From positions 241,528 through 305,527 of the forward strand of contig JAHDCX010000004.1 of NCBI GenBank assembly GCA_020629635.1: a stretch of DNA of 64,000 nt, read 5' to 3'. The first letter of the stretch is position 1. Every line of letters begins with the position of its first letter. The notes beneath the pieces are model-generated. The model did no database searches and was not told the origin of the DNA. It saw only the letters and a list, made by a program, of their open reading frames with translations. The position numbers and the translations under genes are program-made. The DNA is from Acidimicrobiales bacterium (lineage in GTDB: Bacteria > Actinomycetota > Acidimicrobiia > Acidimicrobiales > SHLQ01). Shown piece after piece: positions 25,802 through 33,974 of this stretch.

Positions 25802-26607
25802 CTGCGCCGGTAGCCGTCACCGGACCGCGGGTACTCCTGCATTTCTGGGAGCACCAGTTCATCCGATTCCGCAAGACCTTTCGATCGACCATCACGGCCG
25901 GCCTTGTCGGTCCGCTCATGTACCTGCTGGGCATCGGGATCGGTCTCGGCACGCAGGTCGACGCTCGCGCGGCCGAGCTCGGCACGGACAGCTATGTCGA
26001 CTACGTGGGACCGGGCCTCATGGCTGCGTCGGCCATGCAGCTCGCCGCGAGCGAAAGTCTCTGGCAGACCGGTGGGCTGCTGCGCTGGCGAGGCGTCTAT
26101 GTGTCGATCACGAGCACACCGCTGGCGATCACCCAGCTCTTCGTCGGTCACGTCGCGTGGATCGGATTCCGCACATTCGTCTCGGCCGTCATGTACCTGA
26201 TCGTGCTCCTCGCATTTGGGATCGTCGGGTCACCGTTGGCGCTTCTGGCGCCGGTCGTGGCTGCGTTGACCGGCATGGCCTTCGCCGCACCGATCTCGGC
26301 ATGGACGGGCTGGTCGATGAGCAAGGGGCCGGGGGAGCAGAGCTTTCCGATGATCCTGCGCTTGGGCATCATCCCGTTGTTCTTGTTCTCGGGCGCCTTC
26401 TACCCGATCGAGCAGCTTCCGATCGTGCTCGAATGGATCGCCAGAGTTGTCCCGGTCTGGCATGGCGTCGAGCTCATTCGGGCGCTGATTCTGGGCGAAG
26501 GCGTCGGACTCCTGGCTGGCCTCGGGCATGTCGCGGTGCTCCTGAGCTACACCGCAGCGGGCATCGCTGTCGGTCAACGGACGTTCGTGCGGGTGTTGGG
26601 CTCATGA
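25798..26607 (+). CDS. ABC-2 type permease, first subunit
   Basis: A 269-residue membrane protein with six predicted helices and the ABC-2 pattern LFLFSGAFYPIEQLP (about 200-214) before the last segments. It starts within the ATPase stop (ATGA at 25798). With the following gene it forms a heterodimeric channel. Confidence 0.9.
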   Translation: MTAPVAVTGPRVLLHFWEHQFIRFRKTFRSTITAGLVGPLMYLLGIGIGLGTQVDARAAELGTDSYVDYVGPGLMAASAMQLAASESLWQTGGLLRWRGVYVSITSTPLAITQLFVGHVAWIGFRTFVSAVMYLIVLLAFGIVGSPLALLAPVVAALTGMAFAAPISAWTGWSMSKGPGEQSFPMILRLGIIPLFLFSGAFYPIEQLPIVLEWIARVVPVWHGVELIRALILGEGVGLLAGLGHVAVLLSYTAAGIAVGQRTFVRVLGS

Positions 26608-27362
26608 TGGCGTCGTGGCTCCTGGTCGAGCGCAACCTTCTCTCCTACCGTCGGACCCCGGCGGTGCTCTTGAGCGCGATGTTCGAACCGTTCATCTTCC
26701 TGTTCGGCCTGGGGGTCGGTCTGGGGAAGCTCATCGAAGATGTCGAGTGGCACGGCGACGCGATTTCCTATCCGGCGTTCGTCGCCCCCGGCCTGATCGC
26801 CGTCGCTGCGATGAACGGTGCGCTCTTCGAGATGTCGTTCAACTTCTACTTCAAGTTGCGAGAGTCGAAGACCTACGACGCCGTTCTGGCGACTCCGCTT
26901 TCGCTGCGCAATGTCGTGGACGGCGAGCTCTCCTGGGCGATGCTTCGGGGCGGCCTCTACTCGATCGTCTTTCTCGTCGCGCTCGCACTCTTCGGGCTGC
27001 TGGCGAGTTGGTGGTCTGTCCTCATCCCGTTCGCTGCGCTGTTGGTGGGTCTTGGGTTTGCGAGCCTGGCTTCCTGGGCCACGACCTTTGTTCGAGGCTG
27101 GCAGGACTTCGACCTGTTCTTCCTGGCCACACAACCGTTGTTCGTGTTGTCGACGACGTTCTTTGCGCTCGAGGTCTACCCGGAGTGGGCCCGCCCGATC
27201 GTCCAGGCAACGCCGCTGTATCACGGCGTCGACCTCATTCGCGATCTTGCACGGGGCACGCTCGCCTGGTCGTCGGTCGGCAACGTTGCCTATCTCTGCG
27301 CGATGGTGGCGGTCGGTCGGGCCCTCGCCACGCGCCGTTCCGCCCAACTCCTCACCACCTAA
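26604..27362 (+). CDS. ABC-2 type permease, second subunit
   Basis: A 252-residue membrane protein with six predicted helices and a DrrB/NodJ-like segment PLFVLSTTFFALEVYPEW (about 190-207). It is coupled to the first permease by ATGA. Its TAA stop directly touches the REPIN hairpin at 27361-27413, which probably ends the operon transcript. Confidence 0.9.
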   Translation: MMASWLLVERNLLSYRRTPAVLLSAMFEPFIFLFGLGVGLGKLIEDVEWHGDAISYPAFVAPGLIAVAAMNGALFEMSFNFYFKLRESKTYDAVLATPLSLRNVVDGELSWAMLRGGLYSIVFLVALALFGLLASWWSVLIPFAALLVGLGFASLASWATTFVRGWQDFDLFFLATQPLFVLSTTFFALEVYPEWARPIVQATPLYHGVDLIRDLARGTLAWSSVGNVAYLCAMVAVGRALATRRSAQLLTT

Positions 27363-27413
27363 ATGGGGTCAGGTCTGACATAGCTGACAGCTATGTCAGA
27401 CCTGACCCCATTT
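27361..27413. repeat. REPIN-like inverted repeat element, copy 2 (25-bp arms, 3-nt loop)
   Basis: AAATGGGGTCAGGTCTGACA and five further bases (27361-27385) are followed by GAC and the exact reverse complement (27389-27413). The arms match the REPIN at 8603-8687 and differ from the RAYT ends by one base (GTCAGG against GTCAAG). It lies exactly between two convergent stop codons, so it can act as a bidirectional terminator. Confidence 0.88.
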
Positions 27414-27416
27414 CGT

Positions 27417-27638
27417 TCAGACGTACCCGCGGGTGTTGCGCGTGATCGTGGTCCAGCGGCGACAGCCTGCGAGATGGAACCACGCTTCGCGCACGTCGCC
27501 CTCGGCGTTGGTGTGAAAGTACGCACGATCGACGTCGCGGGCATCGGGATCCGTGATCGAATCCGGGACGACCGGGATCTCGCCGTGCACCCACTCTTCG
27601 ATGGGGCGGTCGCCACAGTGGGGGCAGGTGATGATCAT
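27417..27638 (-). CDS. soxD: Sarcosine oxidase delta subunit
   Basis: The small 73-residue zinc-binding subunit of heterotetrameric sarcosine oxidase. CPHCGDRPIEEW provides two zinc cysteines and HLAGCRRW provides a His and a Cys; the ending TITRNTRG is typical. The ATG overlaps the soxB stop by one base, so it is the last gene of the A-G-B-D unit. Its own stop is 4 nt from a REPIN hairpin. Confidence 0.92.
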   Translation of the reverse strand: MIITCPHCGDRPIEEWVHGEIPVVPDSITDPDARDVDRAYFHTNAEGDVREAWFHLAGCRRWTTITRNTRGYV

Positions 27639-28846
27639 CAGTGCGTCCCCGAACTGCTGCGGTCCGCGAGCGTGCGGTCGCGTTCGAACCGGTCGAGTGC
27701 AAACGGGGCGATGAGTTCGGGAGTCTCGCCGGTGGCGATCAGTTGCGCCATCGCCTCGCCTCCCGCCGGGATTGCCTTGAAGCCCCACGTGCCCCATCCC
27801 GTCGTCACGAAGAACCCGTCGACTGGGGTCACGCCCATGACGGGCGTGTAGTCCGGCGACATGTCGCAGGTTCCGGTCCACTGGCGGAGGACCCGGAGAT
27901 TTCCCATGAACGGGAACAGTCCGACCATGTTTCGGGCGATCGAGTTCACGAAGTGATGGCCTGCTCGGCGGCTGTAGCTCGGCTCCGGGTCGATGTGCGC
28001 TCCGGCCAGCATCTCGCCTCGAGCCGTTTGGCTCACGTAGAAGCCGAGGTCCGCAGAGGCGATGATCGGATCGAACTTCCGCTCGTAGTGGTTGGTCACG
28101 AAGGCCTGGAGGGGGTGGGTGCGAATCGGTAGTCGCACATCAACCATGTCTGCCACCACGCTTGCGTGACCTCCGACCGCGCTGATCACCGTTTCGGTTG
28201 CGATCGATCCAGCCGTGGTGTCGACGCCGACCACGCGGCCGCCGCTGGTGCGGATGTCGGTCACTTCGACGCCTTGGACGATGTCGACCCCTGCGCGCAT
28301 TGCGCCTTCGGCCAAGGCCCAATTGACGCGGTCGTGACGGGCGGTTGCGCCACCGTGGTGCAACGACGCTCCCATGACCGGGAAGCGGCCGAGCGGATTC
28401 ATGTTGATCCCGGGGATCTCGCGTGCGATCACCTCGGGCTCGACGAAGTCCGTGTCTGCTCCGAAGGCCTTGTTCACCGCAGCTCGAGCCTGTTCGGTCC
28501 GGCGTCCGGCCTCGGTGTGGACCAGCCACCAGTTCCCGCCGACACGGTGCATGATCCAGCGCTCGGTTTCGGCTTCGAGGTTCTGGTACAGGTCGAGGGA
28601 CCGTTGATAGAAGCGAACCGCTTCGGGGATGCCGTAGTTGGCCCGGATCACCGTGGTGTTGCGCCCCGAGTTGCCGCCACCGATGTAGGACTTCTCGATG
28701 ACGGCAACGTTCGTGATGCCGTGCCGAAGTGCCAGGTGGTACGCGGTCGAGAGACCGTGACCGCCGCCGCCGATGATCACGACGTCGTAACTGTCGGACA
28801 GCTGCGCCCAGTCGAGCGCGACCTTCGCTTCCCAGAACTCGTTCAT
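27638..28846 (-). CDS. soxB: Sarcosine oxidase beta subunit
   Basis: A 402-residue FAD- and FMN-containing subunit that oxidises sarcosine to glycine and formaldehyde. VVIIGGGGHGLSTAYHLA (residues about 22-39) is the FAD Rossmann motif. GGATARHDRVNWA contains the histidine that binds FMN covalently in the family. WGTWGFKAIPAGGEAMA near the end is also conserved. The ATG overlaps the soxG stop (ATGA). The start at 28846 is fixed by MNEFWEAKVALDWAQL, typical of the N-terminus. Confidence 0.93.
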   Translation of the reverse strand: MNEFWEAKVALDWAQLSDSYDVVIIGGGGHGLSTAYHLALRHGITNVAVIEKSYIGGGNSGRNTTVIRANYGIPEAVRFYQRSLDLYQNLEAETERWIMHRVGGNWWLVHTEAGRRTEQARAAVNKAFGADTDFVEPEVIAREIPGINMNPLGRFPVMGASLHHGGATARHDRVNWALAEGAMRAGVDIVQGVEVTDIRTSGGRVVGVDTTAGSIATETVISAVGGHASVVADMVDVRLPIRTHPLQAFVTNHYERKFDPIIASADLGFYVSQTARGEMLAGAHIDPEPSYSRRAGHHFVNSIARNMVGLFPFMGNLRVLRQWTGTCDMSPDYTPVMGVTPVDGFFVTTGWGTWGFKAIPAGGEAMAQLIATGETPELIAPFALDRFERDRTLADRSSSGTH

Positions 28847-29253
28847 GCTGACCCCAGGTACGGTGCGAGGCGTTCGGCGAAATCGACGGCACGAGCTTGC
28901 GTCACCACCACGAGCGTCCGCTCGGGCTCGAACCACAGCTTGGCGGGCAATCCCGCAACGAGTCCCTGGGCGAATGCCGGCCGGCGTTCTGGAACAGCCC
29001 ACGCACACTCCGCTCGGAGGAGGAGTTCGCTCTGGCTCGCCGACAGCCATTCGCCATGCCACGAACCGTCTCGGACGACGATCGCATGCGGGTCATCGAC
29101 GTCGATGGCGCTCGTGTGCCCGAGCAGAACCAGCTCGTCGGAAGCGAACCGCATCGGGATGACGTCGTCGGCGAGATCGAGCGCATCCATCTCGAGCCGA
29201 TCGAGGGCGTTGGGGAGCGCAATGATGTGGGTCGAATCGAAACGTTCACGCAC
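28843..29253 (-). CDS. soxG: Sarcosine oxidase gamma subunit
   Basis: A 136-residue protein at the soxG position with the expected size and a weakly conserved fold. The GTG start at 29253 lies within the end of soxA (8-nt overlap) and is preceded by AAGGAG about 9 nt away. A longer in-frame extension to 29436 would overlap soxA by 190 nt and is rejected. It stabilises the alpha/gamma interface in the enzyme complex. Confidence 0.8.
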   Translation of the reverse strand: MRERFDSTHIIALPNALDRLEMDALDLADDVIPMRFASDELVLLGHTSAIDVDDPHAIVVRDGSWHGEWLSASQSELLLRAECAWAVPERRPAFAQGLVAGLPAKLWFEPERTLVVVTQARAVDFAERLAPYLGSA

Positions 29254-31480
29254 GAGCCCGGGCTCCTTCGGGATCGAAGAACGGCGTGTCGACGACCGTG
29301 CCGACGATGTCGCGACCATCGGGACCCGTGGCACGGACCTCCGACGGAAACTCGCCGTCGATCTCGTACACCCACGCCAGGGCGATTCCGGCCTCGAGCG
29401 CAGGTGACCACGTCGCAGAGGTGATCGCTCCGGCATACGTGTCGCCGTGCCAGACGACCGCCCCCTCGATCGGGGGAGGTCCCTCGAATCTCAGGCCGAC
29501 GAGATGCTTGTCGAGCGGAATCCGGTTGGTGCGCTCGACGGCGTGGCGACCAATGAAGTCGCCCGATCGCAGGTTGACGGCCCATTCGTGGCGGAGACGC
29601 CTCGGTGTCGAGTCGTAGTCGGTGTCCTGACCAACGATGATGTGGCCTTTCTCGAGGCGGAGACGGAGCAGCGTCTCGAGGCCATGCGGGCGGCAACCGA
29701 GGTCGGCCCCCTCGGCCATGAGAAGGTTCCACAGCTCGACCGACCGCTCCACAGGGTGATGGAGCTCGTAAGAGATCTCCCCCGTGAAACTGAGACGGAA
29801 GATCGTGCACTGAACGCCAGCGACGTCGACTTCGCCGTGGCCGAGCCAGGGCGGAGGCTCGGTGATGCCGATTCGAGCGAGAAGCTCCGTGGCCTTCGGG
29901 CCGGTCACGTTGATCGCGCCGGTCGAGAACGTTTGGTTGAGGAGTCGAATGTCGTGACCCCAACCGGCCGCCCAGTCTCGGATCCACATCTCGGCCATCG
30001 ACGCGCCGCCAGACGTGAACGTGAGCAAGAAGGTGTCATCGTCGCGGCGGGCAATCATGCCGTCGTCGAACACATACCCACGCTCGTCGAGCATCAGCAC
30101 GTATCGAGAACGACCGGCCCGAATCGTCGAGACATCGGTTGGATAGAGCCGCTGGAGTGCCGCTTCTGCGTCGGGACCAGCAATGGTCATCAGCCCGAGC
30201 GTGCTCACGTCGCACAACGACACGTCATCTCGAACGGCCCGGTATTCGTCGTCGGAGTCGCCATAGGTCCACGGCCGCCACCACCCACCCATACGATCCA
30301 TCCGCGCGCCGAGCTGGCGATGGACCCCGTCGAGTCCGGTTCGGGCGGCCGTCGTCACGTGCGCGCCGGCCGCGATCTCCGACAGAGTCAGCTGTCGTGA
30401 CACGGGGCGAGCCGTGAACGACGGTTGCACCTCTTCGCCTTCGGCGGCCAAGAAGCTCCGCAGGTACGGCAGGCACACGCCGCCCTGGCACGTGCCGGTT
30501 CCGGCGAGGGTCGAGCGCTTCAGCAACTCGATGTGGGTGAAGCCTCGCGCGTGGACGTCGCGAAGCTGTTGCATCGTGACGTTGCTGCACGGACACACGA
30601 CGCCGTCGGACGGACAGCTCGGCAACGGTGCCGGGTCGGCGGCAGACCCGACGATCGTCGCCTCGCCGGGACCGGCCATCCGAGCGAGCATGTCCCGGGG
30701 ATACCGGCCCAAACCAACGATCACGTTGTCGCACGGCGTCGTGGTCTCGGATCCATCGACGGACGTCACGACCGCAGCGATCGAACCGTTGTCATCGGAT
30801 TCGAATCGAAGCAGGTCTCCGGGGATCGGTCGATCGATTCCGGCAAAGGCAAGCGTTTCGGGAGCCACGTCGCCGACCGCCACGAGATTGCCCAGGTCGA
30901 CACCCGCAGAGATGGCCTGGCTGGCTGCTCGGGGCGTGTACGACCCGGCGAGTTCGCTTCCCGGCACCACCGGTTGGATCTCGACCGAACCCGTGGCGAC
31001 GATCACGGCGTCGGCGTGCACCTCGATCATTCCGCCGGCACTTCTTGCGACGACATGCGGGCCGGAATAGATGCCCACAACCTCGCTGCCGTCACCCGCA
31101 TCGAGGACCTCGACGGATCGCCCCTCGTCGCGAGCTGCGCTGGCGGCGGCACGACCGGACTGTCCGTTGCCGATCACGACGACGTCTGCTCGACGCCGAT
31201 CGACACCGATCTCGACCGCGGTTTCGTCCCAGTCGGGCAAGGCCGGTTCCCCGGACGACGGATGAGGCTCGACCTGATCGACGTCGGCGGCGGCGGTTTG
31301 GCAGGCCCGAACATAGGCAACGCCGTCGGCGGTGCACAGACAGCTCGGACAGTCGCCCGCAAAGCACAGGGTTCCGCCAACGGTCGGTCGCCGACCTGCG
31401 CGCAGCAATGCAGTCAGAACAGAGTCGCCAGGCGTGACCGGAATGGACTCGCCAGCGAACGAGAACGTCGTCTCAGCCAC
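29246..31480 (-). CDS. soxA: Sarcosine oxidase alpha subunit, short form with iron-sulfur-type cysteines
   Basis: A 744-residue subunit, shorter than the usual 950-1000. Order: N-terminal ferredoxin-like Fer2_4 region with CFAGDCPSC and a fourth Cys in RACQT; NAD-binding region (VVVIGNGQSGRAAA near 113); BFD/SoxA_A3-like region with CPCSNVT and GTCQGGVC; C-terminal folate-binding GCV_T domain (about 375-740, with PHGLETLLRLRLEKGHI). The cysteine spacings could hold two [2Fe-2S] clusters, as in amino-acid dehydrogenase relatives. The start is GTG 31480, with TAGCAT 8 nt upstream overlapping the stop of the preceding gene. Confidence 0.85.
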   Translation of the reverse strand: MAETTFSFAGESIPVTPGDSVLTALLRAGRRPTVGGTLCFAGDCPSCLCTADGVAYVRACQTAAADVDQVEPHPSSGEPALPDWDETAVEIGVDRRRADVVVIGNGQSGRAAASAARDEGRSVEVLDAGDGSEVVGIYSGPHVVARSAGGMIEVHADAVIVATGSVEIQPVVPGSELAGSYTPRAASQAISAGVDLGNLVAVGDVAPETLAFAGIDRPIPGDLLRFESDDNGSIAAVVTSVDGSETTTPCDNVIVGLGRYPRDMLARMAGPGEATIVGSAADPAPLPSCPSDGVVCPCSNVTMQQLRDVHARGFTHIELLKRSTLAGTGTCQGGVCLPYLRSFLAAEGEEVQPSFTARPVSRQLTLSEIAAGAHVTTAARTGLDGVHRQLGARMDRMGGWWRPWTYGDSDDEYRAVRDDVSLCDVSTLGLMTIAGPDAEAALQRLYPTDVSTIRAGRSRYVLMLDERGYVFDDGMIARRDDDTFLLTFTSGGASMAEMWIRDWAAGWGHDIRLLNQTFSTGAINVTGPKATELLARIGITEPPPWLGHGEVDVAGVQCTIFRLSFTGEISYELHHPVERSVELWNLLMAEGADLGCRPHGLETLLRLRLEKGHIIVGQDTDYDSTPRRLRHEWAVNLRSGDFIGRHAVERTNRIPLDKHLVGLRFEGPPPIEGAVVWHGDTYAGAITSATWSPALEAGIALAWVYEIDGEFPSEVRATGPDGRDIVGTVVDTPFFDPEGARARA

Positions 31481-31488
31481 TGTCGAAG

Positions 31489-31494
31489 ATGCTA
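31489..31494 (-). promoter_or_regulatory. -10 box for the sarcosine oxidase operon
   Basis: TAGCAT on the minus strand, 8 nt before the soxA GTG; the TAG is also the stop codon of the upstream membrane-protein gene. No Shine-Dalgarno sequence lies in the 11-nt gap. Confidence 0.42.
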
Positions 31495-32727
31495 GGTCTC
31501 GTCGCGTCGGCGACGGAGATCGGGCAGCGCAACCCTCCGTCGAATCATCAGCACGAATCCGATGCTGAACAGCACCAGCGCAATGAGCATGATCGCCGAC
31601 GGACCGCCTCGAGAGATCCGAGCGAGCGACTCTGCGCCCGGTGCGATCGTGACACGCCCCTCGTCGAAGGTCGACTGACCATCGAGTCGAACGTGCGTGT
31701 GGAGCCCGGCGTCGATCGCATCCCACCGCATGACCAACGGGGTGGTCGTGTCGAGTTCGCGCCAGCGGCTCGCCATCATCCATGCCCAGGCTTCGTGGAG
31801 GCCGTCTGGGTCGGCGGAGAGCAGGCCGAGCTCGAGAGCGATCGGCTCGGCCGGCAGCGACGCGACCTGTCCTGCCACCTGCTCGAGATGTTCGAGGTCG
31901 GCGAGCCATGTCGAGGGGAGTCCGGGTGGCCGATCCCCGAACGGTCGGAGCACCAACGATTCGTCGCCCAGATGCGCCGAGGATTCGTCGACGAGCGCGA
32001 GTGCTTCTGGAGCGTGGTCTTCTCGGAGCATGTCGACCGGTGTCGCGGTGAGAATCCGTTCGACCGGGACGCTCGGCCCGACCTCGCCGGTGGCCCATCG
32101 TCCGTCCACCGAGGTTCGCACGAGGTGCTGGATTCGCCAGTTGCCGTCTTCGAGCAACATCACCGCTCGATGTGTTTCTGTCGTGGCGAGCCATCGAACA
32201 TCGGAGCCGAAGCGTTCGCCACGAAGGAACTGGCTCGTGACGCCAACTTCGGCGACCTGACCGTCCACGCTGAAGAACTCCATCGAGAGGTCGTGGCTGA
32301 TCTGTCTGATCGGCGACTGGGCGGGTTCAGTCGACGCGGCGTTCACCGCCCGGAGGGCGTCGTTGGAGAAGTACGTCTCGAGGGCGCTGCGGTCGCCGGT
32401 CTCGGCGAGGACCGTGATCGCCGCCCATGCCCGCAGCCAGCTGCGGGTCAAATCATCGCGTGTGAGCGGATCGACGATCCGAGCCAGATCGTCACGATCG
32501 GGTGTCCAGGTCGATGAATCGATGAGTGAAGGTGGCAGCTCGGCTGCCTCGTTGAACACGGCAGCTGTGTCGTCGCTCTGGGTGAGGCGACCGAGCAGTG
32601 CTGCGCCGCCCACGAGAAAGAGGAAGCCCACGAACCCCACGATGCAAGCGAGTCCCGCCCGGAGCAGGAACTTGCGGCGATGCCGGGTCGCGCTGGCAGT
32701 GGCGAGATCGAGCTCGTGGCGGATCAT
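31492..32727 (-). CDS. Bitopic membrane protein of unknown function
   Basis: A 411-residue protein with an N-terminal transmembrane helix (residues about 22-46), a large extracytoplasmic region (47-375), a second helix near the C-terminus (about 380-398) and a basic tail (RRRVALPDLRRRRDE). I do not recognise a domain. It is the last gene of a three-gene set linked by one- to four-base overlaps, so it probably forms a surface complex with the lipoprotein and the large polytopic protein upstream. Confidence 0.65.
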   Translation of the reverse strand: MIRHELDLATASATRHRRKFLLRAGLACIVGFVGFLFLVGGAALLGRLTQSDDTAAVFNEAAELPPSLIDSSTWTPDRDDLARIVDPLTRDDLTRSWLRAWAAITVLAETGDRSALETYFSNDALRAVNAASTEPAQSPIRQISHDLSMEFFSVDGQVAEVGVTSQFLRGERFGSDVRWLATTETHRAVMLLEDGNWRIQHLVRTSVDGRWATGEVGPSVPVERILTATPVDMLREDHAPEALALVDESSAHLGDESLVLRPFGDRPPGLPSTWLADLEHLEQVAGQVASLPAEPIALELGLLSADPDGLHEAWAWMMASRWRELDTTTPLVMRWDAIDAGLHTHVRLDGQSTFDEGRVTIAPGAESLARISRGGPSAIMLIALVLFSIGFVLMIRRRVALPDLRRRRDET

Positions 32728-33974
32728 CGCCCGCCCCTCTCGACCGTTGGGGGAACGGGGATCGTCCGGCGGTTTCCGAGCACCTCGATCTCGACGAGTG
32801 ATGCATCGGCGGGAAGTTCGAACAGCGCGGCGCCTCGCTCGAGGGGGACGACCTGGTTCTGACCGTCGACGTGCACCGTTGCCGCGGTTCCGTCGGCCAC
32901 GTAGGCGCCCGTCGGCGATCTGACGCGTCCGATGGCGAGGATGAGGCCATCGTCGGTGGCACGGACCTCGGCGGGGAGGTCGACGACGGCACTGTCGAAG
33001 TCGATCTCGAGCGGATCGCTCATCGTTGATTCGACGCGTGCGGTGAGTGTCGACCGGCCCGGCACCACGGGGGCCTCGATGAAGAACTCTGCGACGCCAT
33101 CGATCGTCGACGCAGTGAGGTGCCGAACGGTGTCGGGGCCGTCGATCGACAGGGCGACTTGGGTGCCGTCGGGCAGGGGGTTTCCGTGCACGTCGACGAT
33201 CGGCTCCGTACGGACGGTATGAAGGGACCGTCCGTCGGCCAGCCCGTTCGGGCCCGTCGGCGTTTCGAGGGTCAGAGACTCCACCCGTCCGGCGACGGTC
33301 AGAAACGTGCGTTCGTCTGCGCTCGGTGAGGAGGGGGCATCGGGCACCTCGAGGCCGAGCCTGGTCGTTCCGGCGAGCGTGCCTGGCCCAAACGTCTCGA
33401 AGCCGAGAAGTCCATTCGTCTCGACGGTTGCCGTCGAGGTGGATCGGTCCGGTCGGGTTTCGTGAAGCTCGACGTCCGTTCCGGCAGCGACCGGGTTCCC
33501 TGCGGCGTCGGTGGGCACGACCACGAGCATCGCCAGTTGGTCCGAACCGGCCGGCAGGGTCCGGGGTCCCACGAAGACATCGACCGGGTCAACCGCTTCC
33601 GAGGGCAGGATCTCCGTCTGATGGGTTGTCAGAGAGCGGCCGGTTCGGACGGTGACGACGGCACGGCCGGAGAACGGGCGGTGGTGGGTGTCGAACGCAA
33701 CGAGAAGCGCACTGCCGGGTTCGGCAGAGGTCGTGATGACCGTGCGGTCCGGGGCGTGGCCGTCATCGAGCGTGATCTCATAGGTCGAGAGTGGCAGCGG
33801 GTCGCTCACCCGGATCACCAGCGGGTCGCCTGCGACGGTTTGGTCGGCAACCTCGACCTCGATGCCCCCGAGTGAGATGGGTGCGGGAGGCTCTGCGCCC
33901 GCACAGGCGCTGCTGAGCGTCGCAACCGTCACGCACGCCAGCACGACCAGGAGGGTTCGGAGCTCGCCGCGCAT
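32724..33974 (-). CDS. Lipoprotein with repeated immunoglobulin/invasin-like beta domains
   Basis: A 416-residue protein with a lipoprotein signal (MRGELRTLLVVLACVTVATLSSAC cleaved before Cys24; only the lipobox LSSAC is diagnostic). The mature part is beta-rich, with repeated segments of the type PTDAAGNPVAAGTDVELHE and VDVHGNPLPDGTQVALSIDG, the pattern of Big_1/invasin-like Ig folds (about residues 155-350). It is likely held on the outer face of the membrane as a spacer or adhesive protein. Overlaps both neighbours (TGATG and ATGA). Confidence 0.65.
   Translation of the reverse strand: MRGELRTLLVVLACVTVATLSSACAGAEPPAPISLGGIEVEVADQTVAGDPLVIRVSDPLPLSTYEITLDDGHAPDRTVITTSAEPGSALLVAFDTHHRPFSGRAVVTVRTGRSLTTHQTEILPSEAVDPVDVFVGPRTLPAGSDQLAMLVVVPTDAAGNPVAAGTDVELHETRPDRSTSTATVETNGLLGFETFGPGTLAGTTRLGLEVPDAPSSPSADERTFLTVAGRVESLTLETPTGPNGLADGRSLHTVRTEPIVDVHGNPLPDGTQVALSIDGPDTVRHLTASTIDGVAEFFIEAPVVPGRSTLTARVESTMSDPLEIDFDSAVVDLPAEVRATDDGLILAIGRVRSPTGAYVADGTAATVHVDGQNQVVPLERGAALFELPADASLVEIEVLGNRRTIPVPPTVERGGR

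Noticed and set aside
28843..29436. Longer soxG start at 29436
   Set aside because: It would overlap soxA by about 190 nt with Arg/Ser-rich non-homologous sequence; the GTG at 29253 has a good ribosome-binding site and normal coupling.
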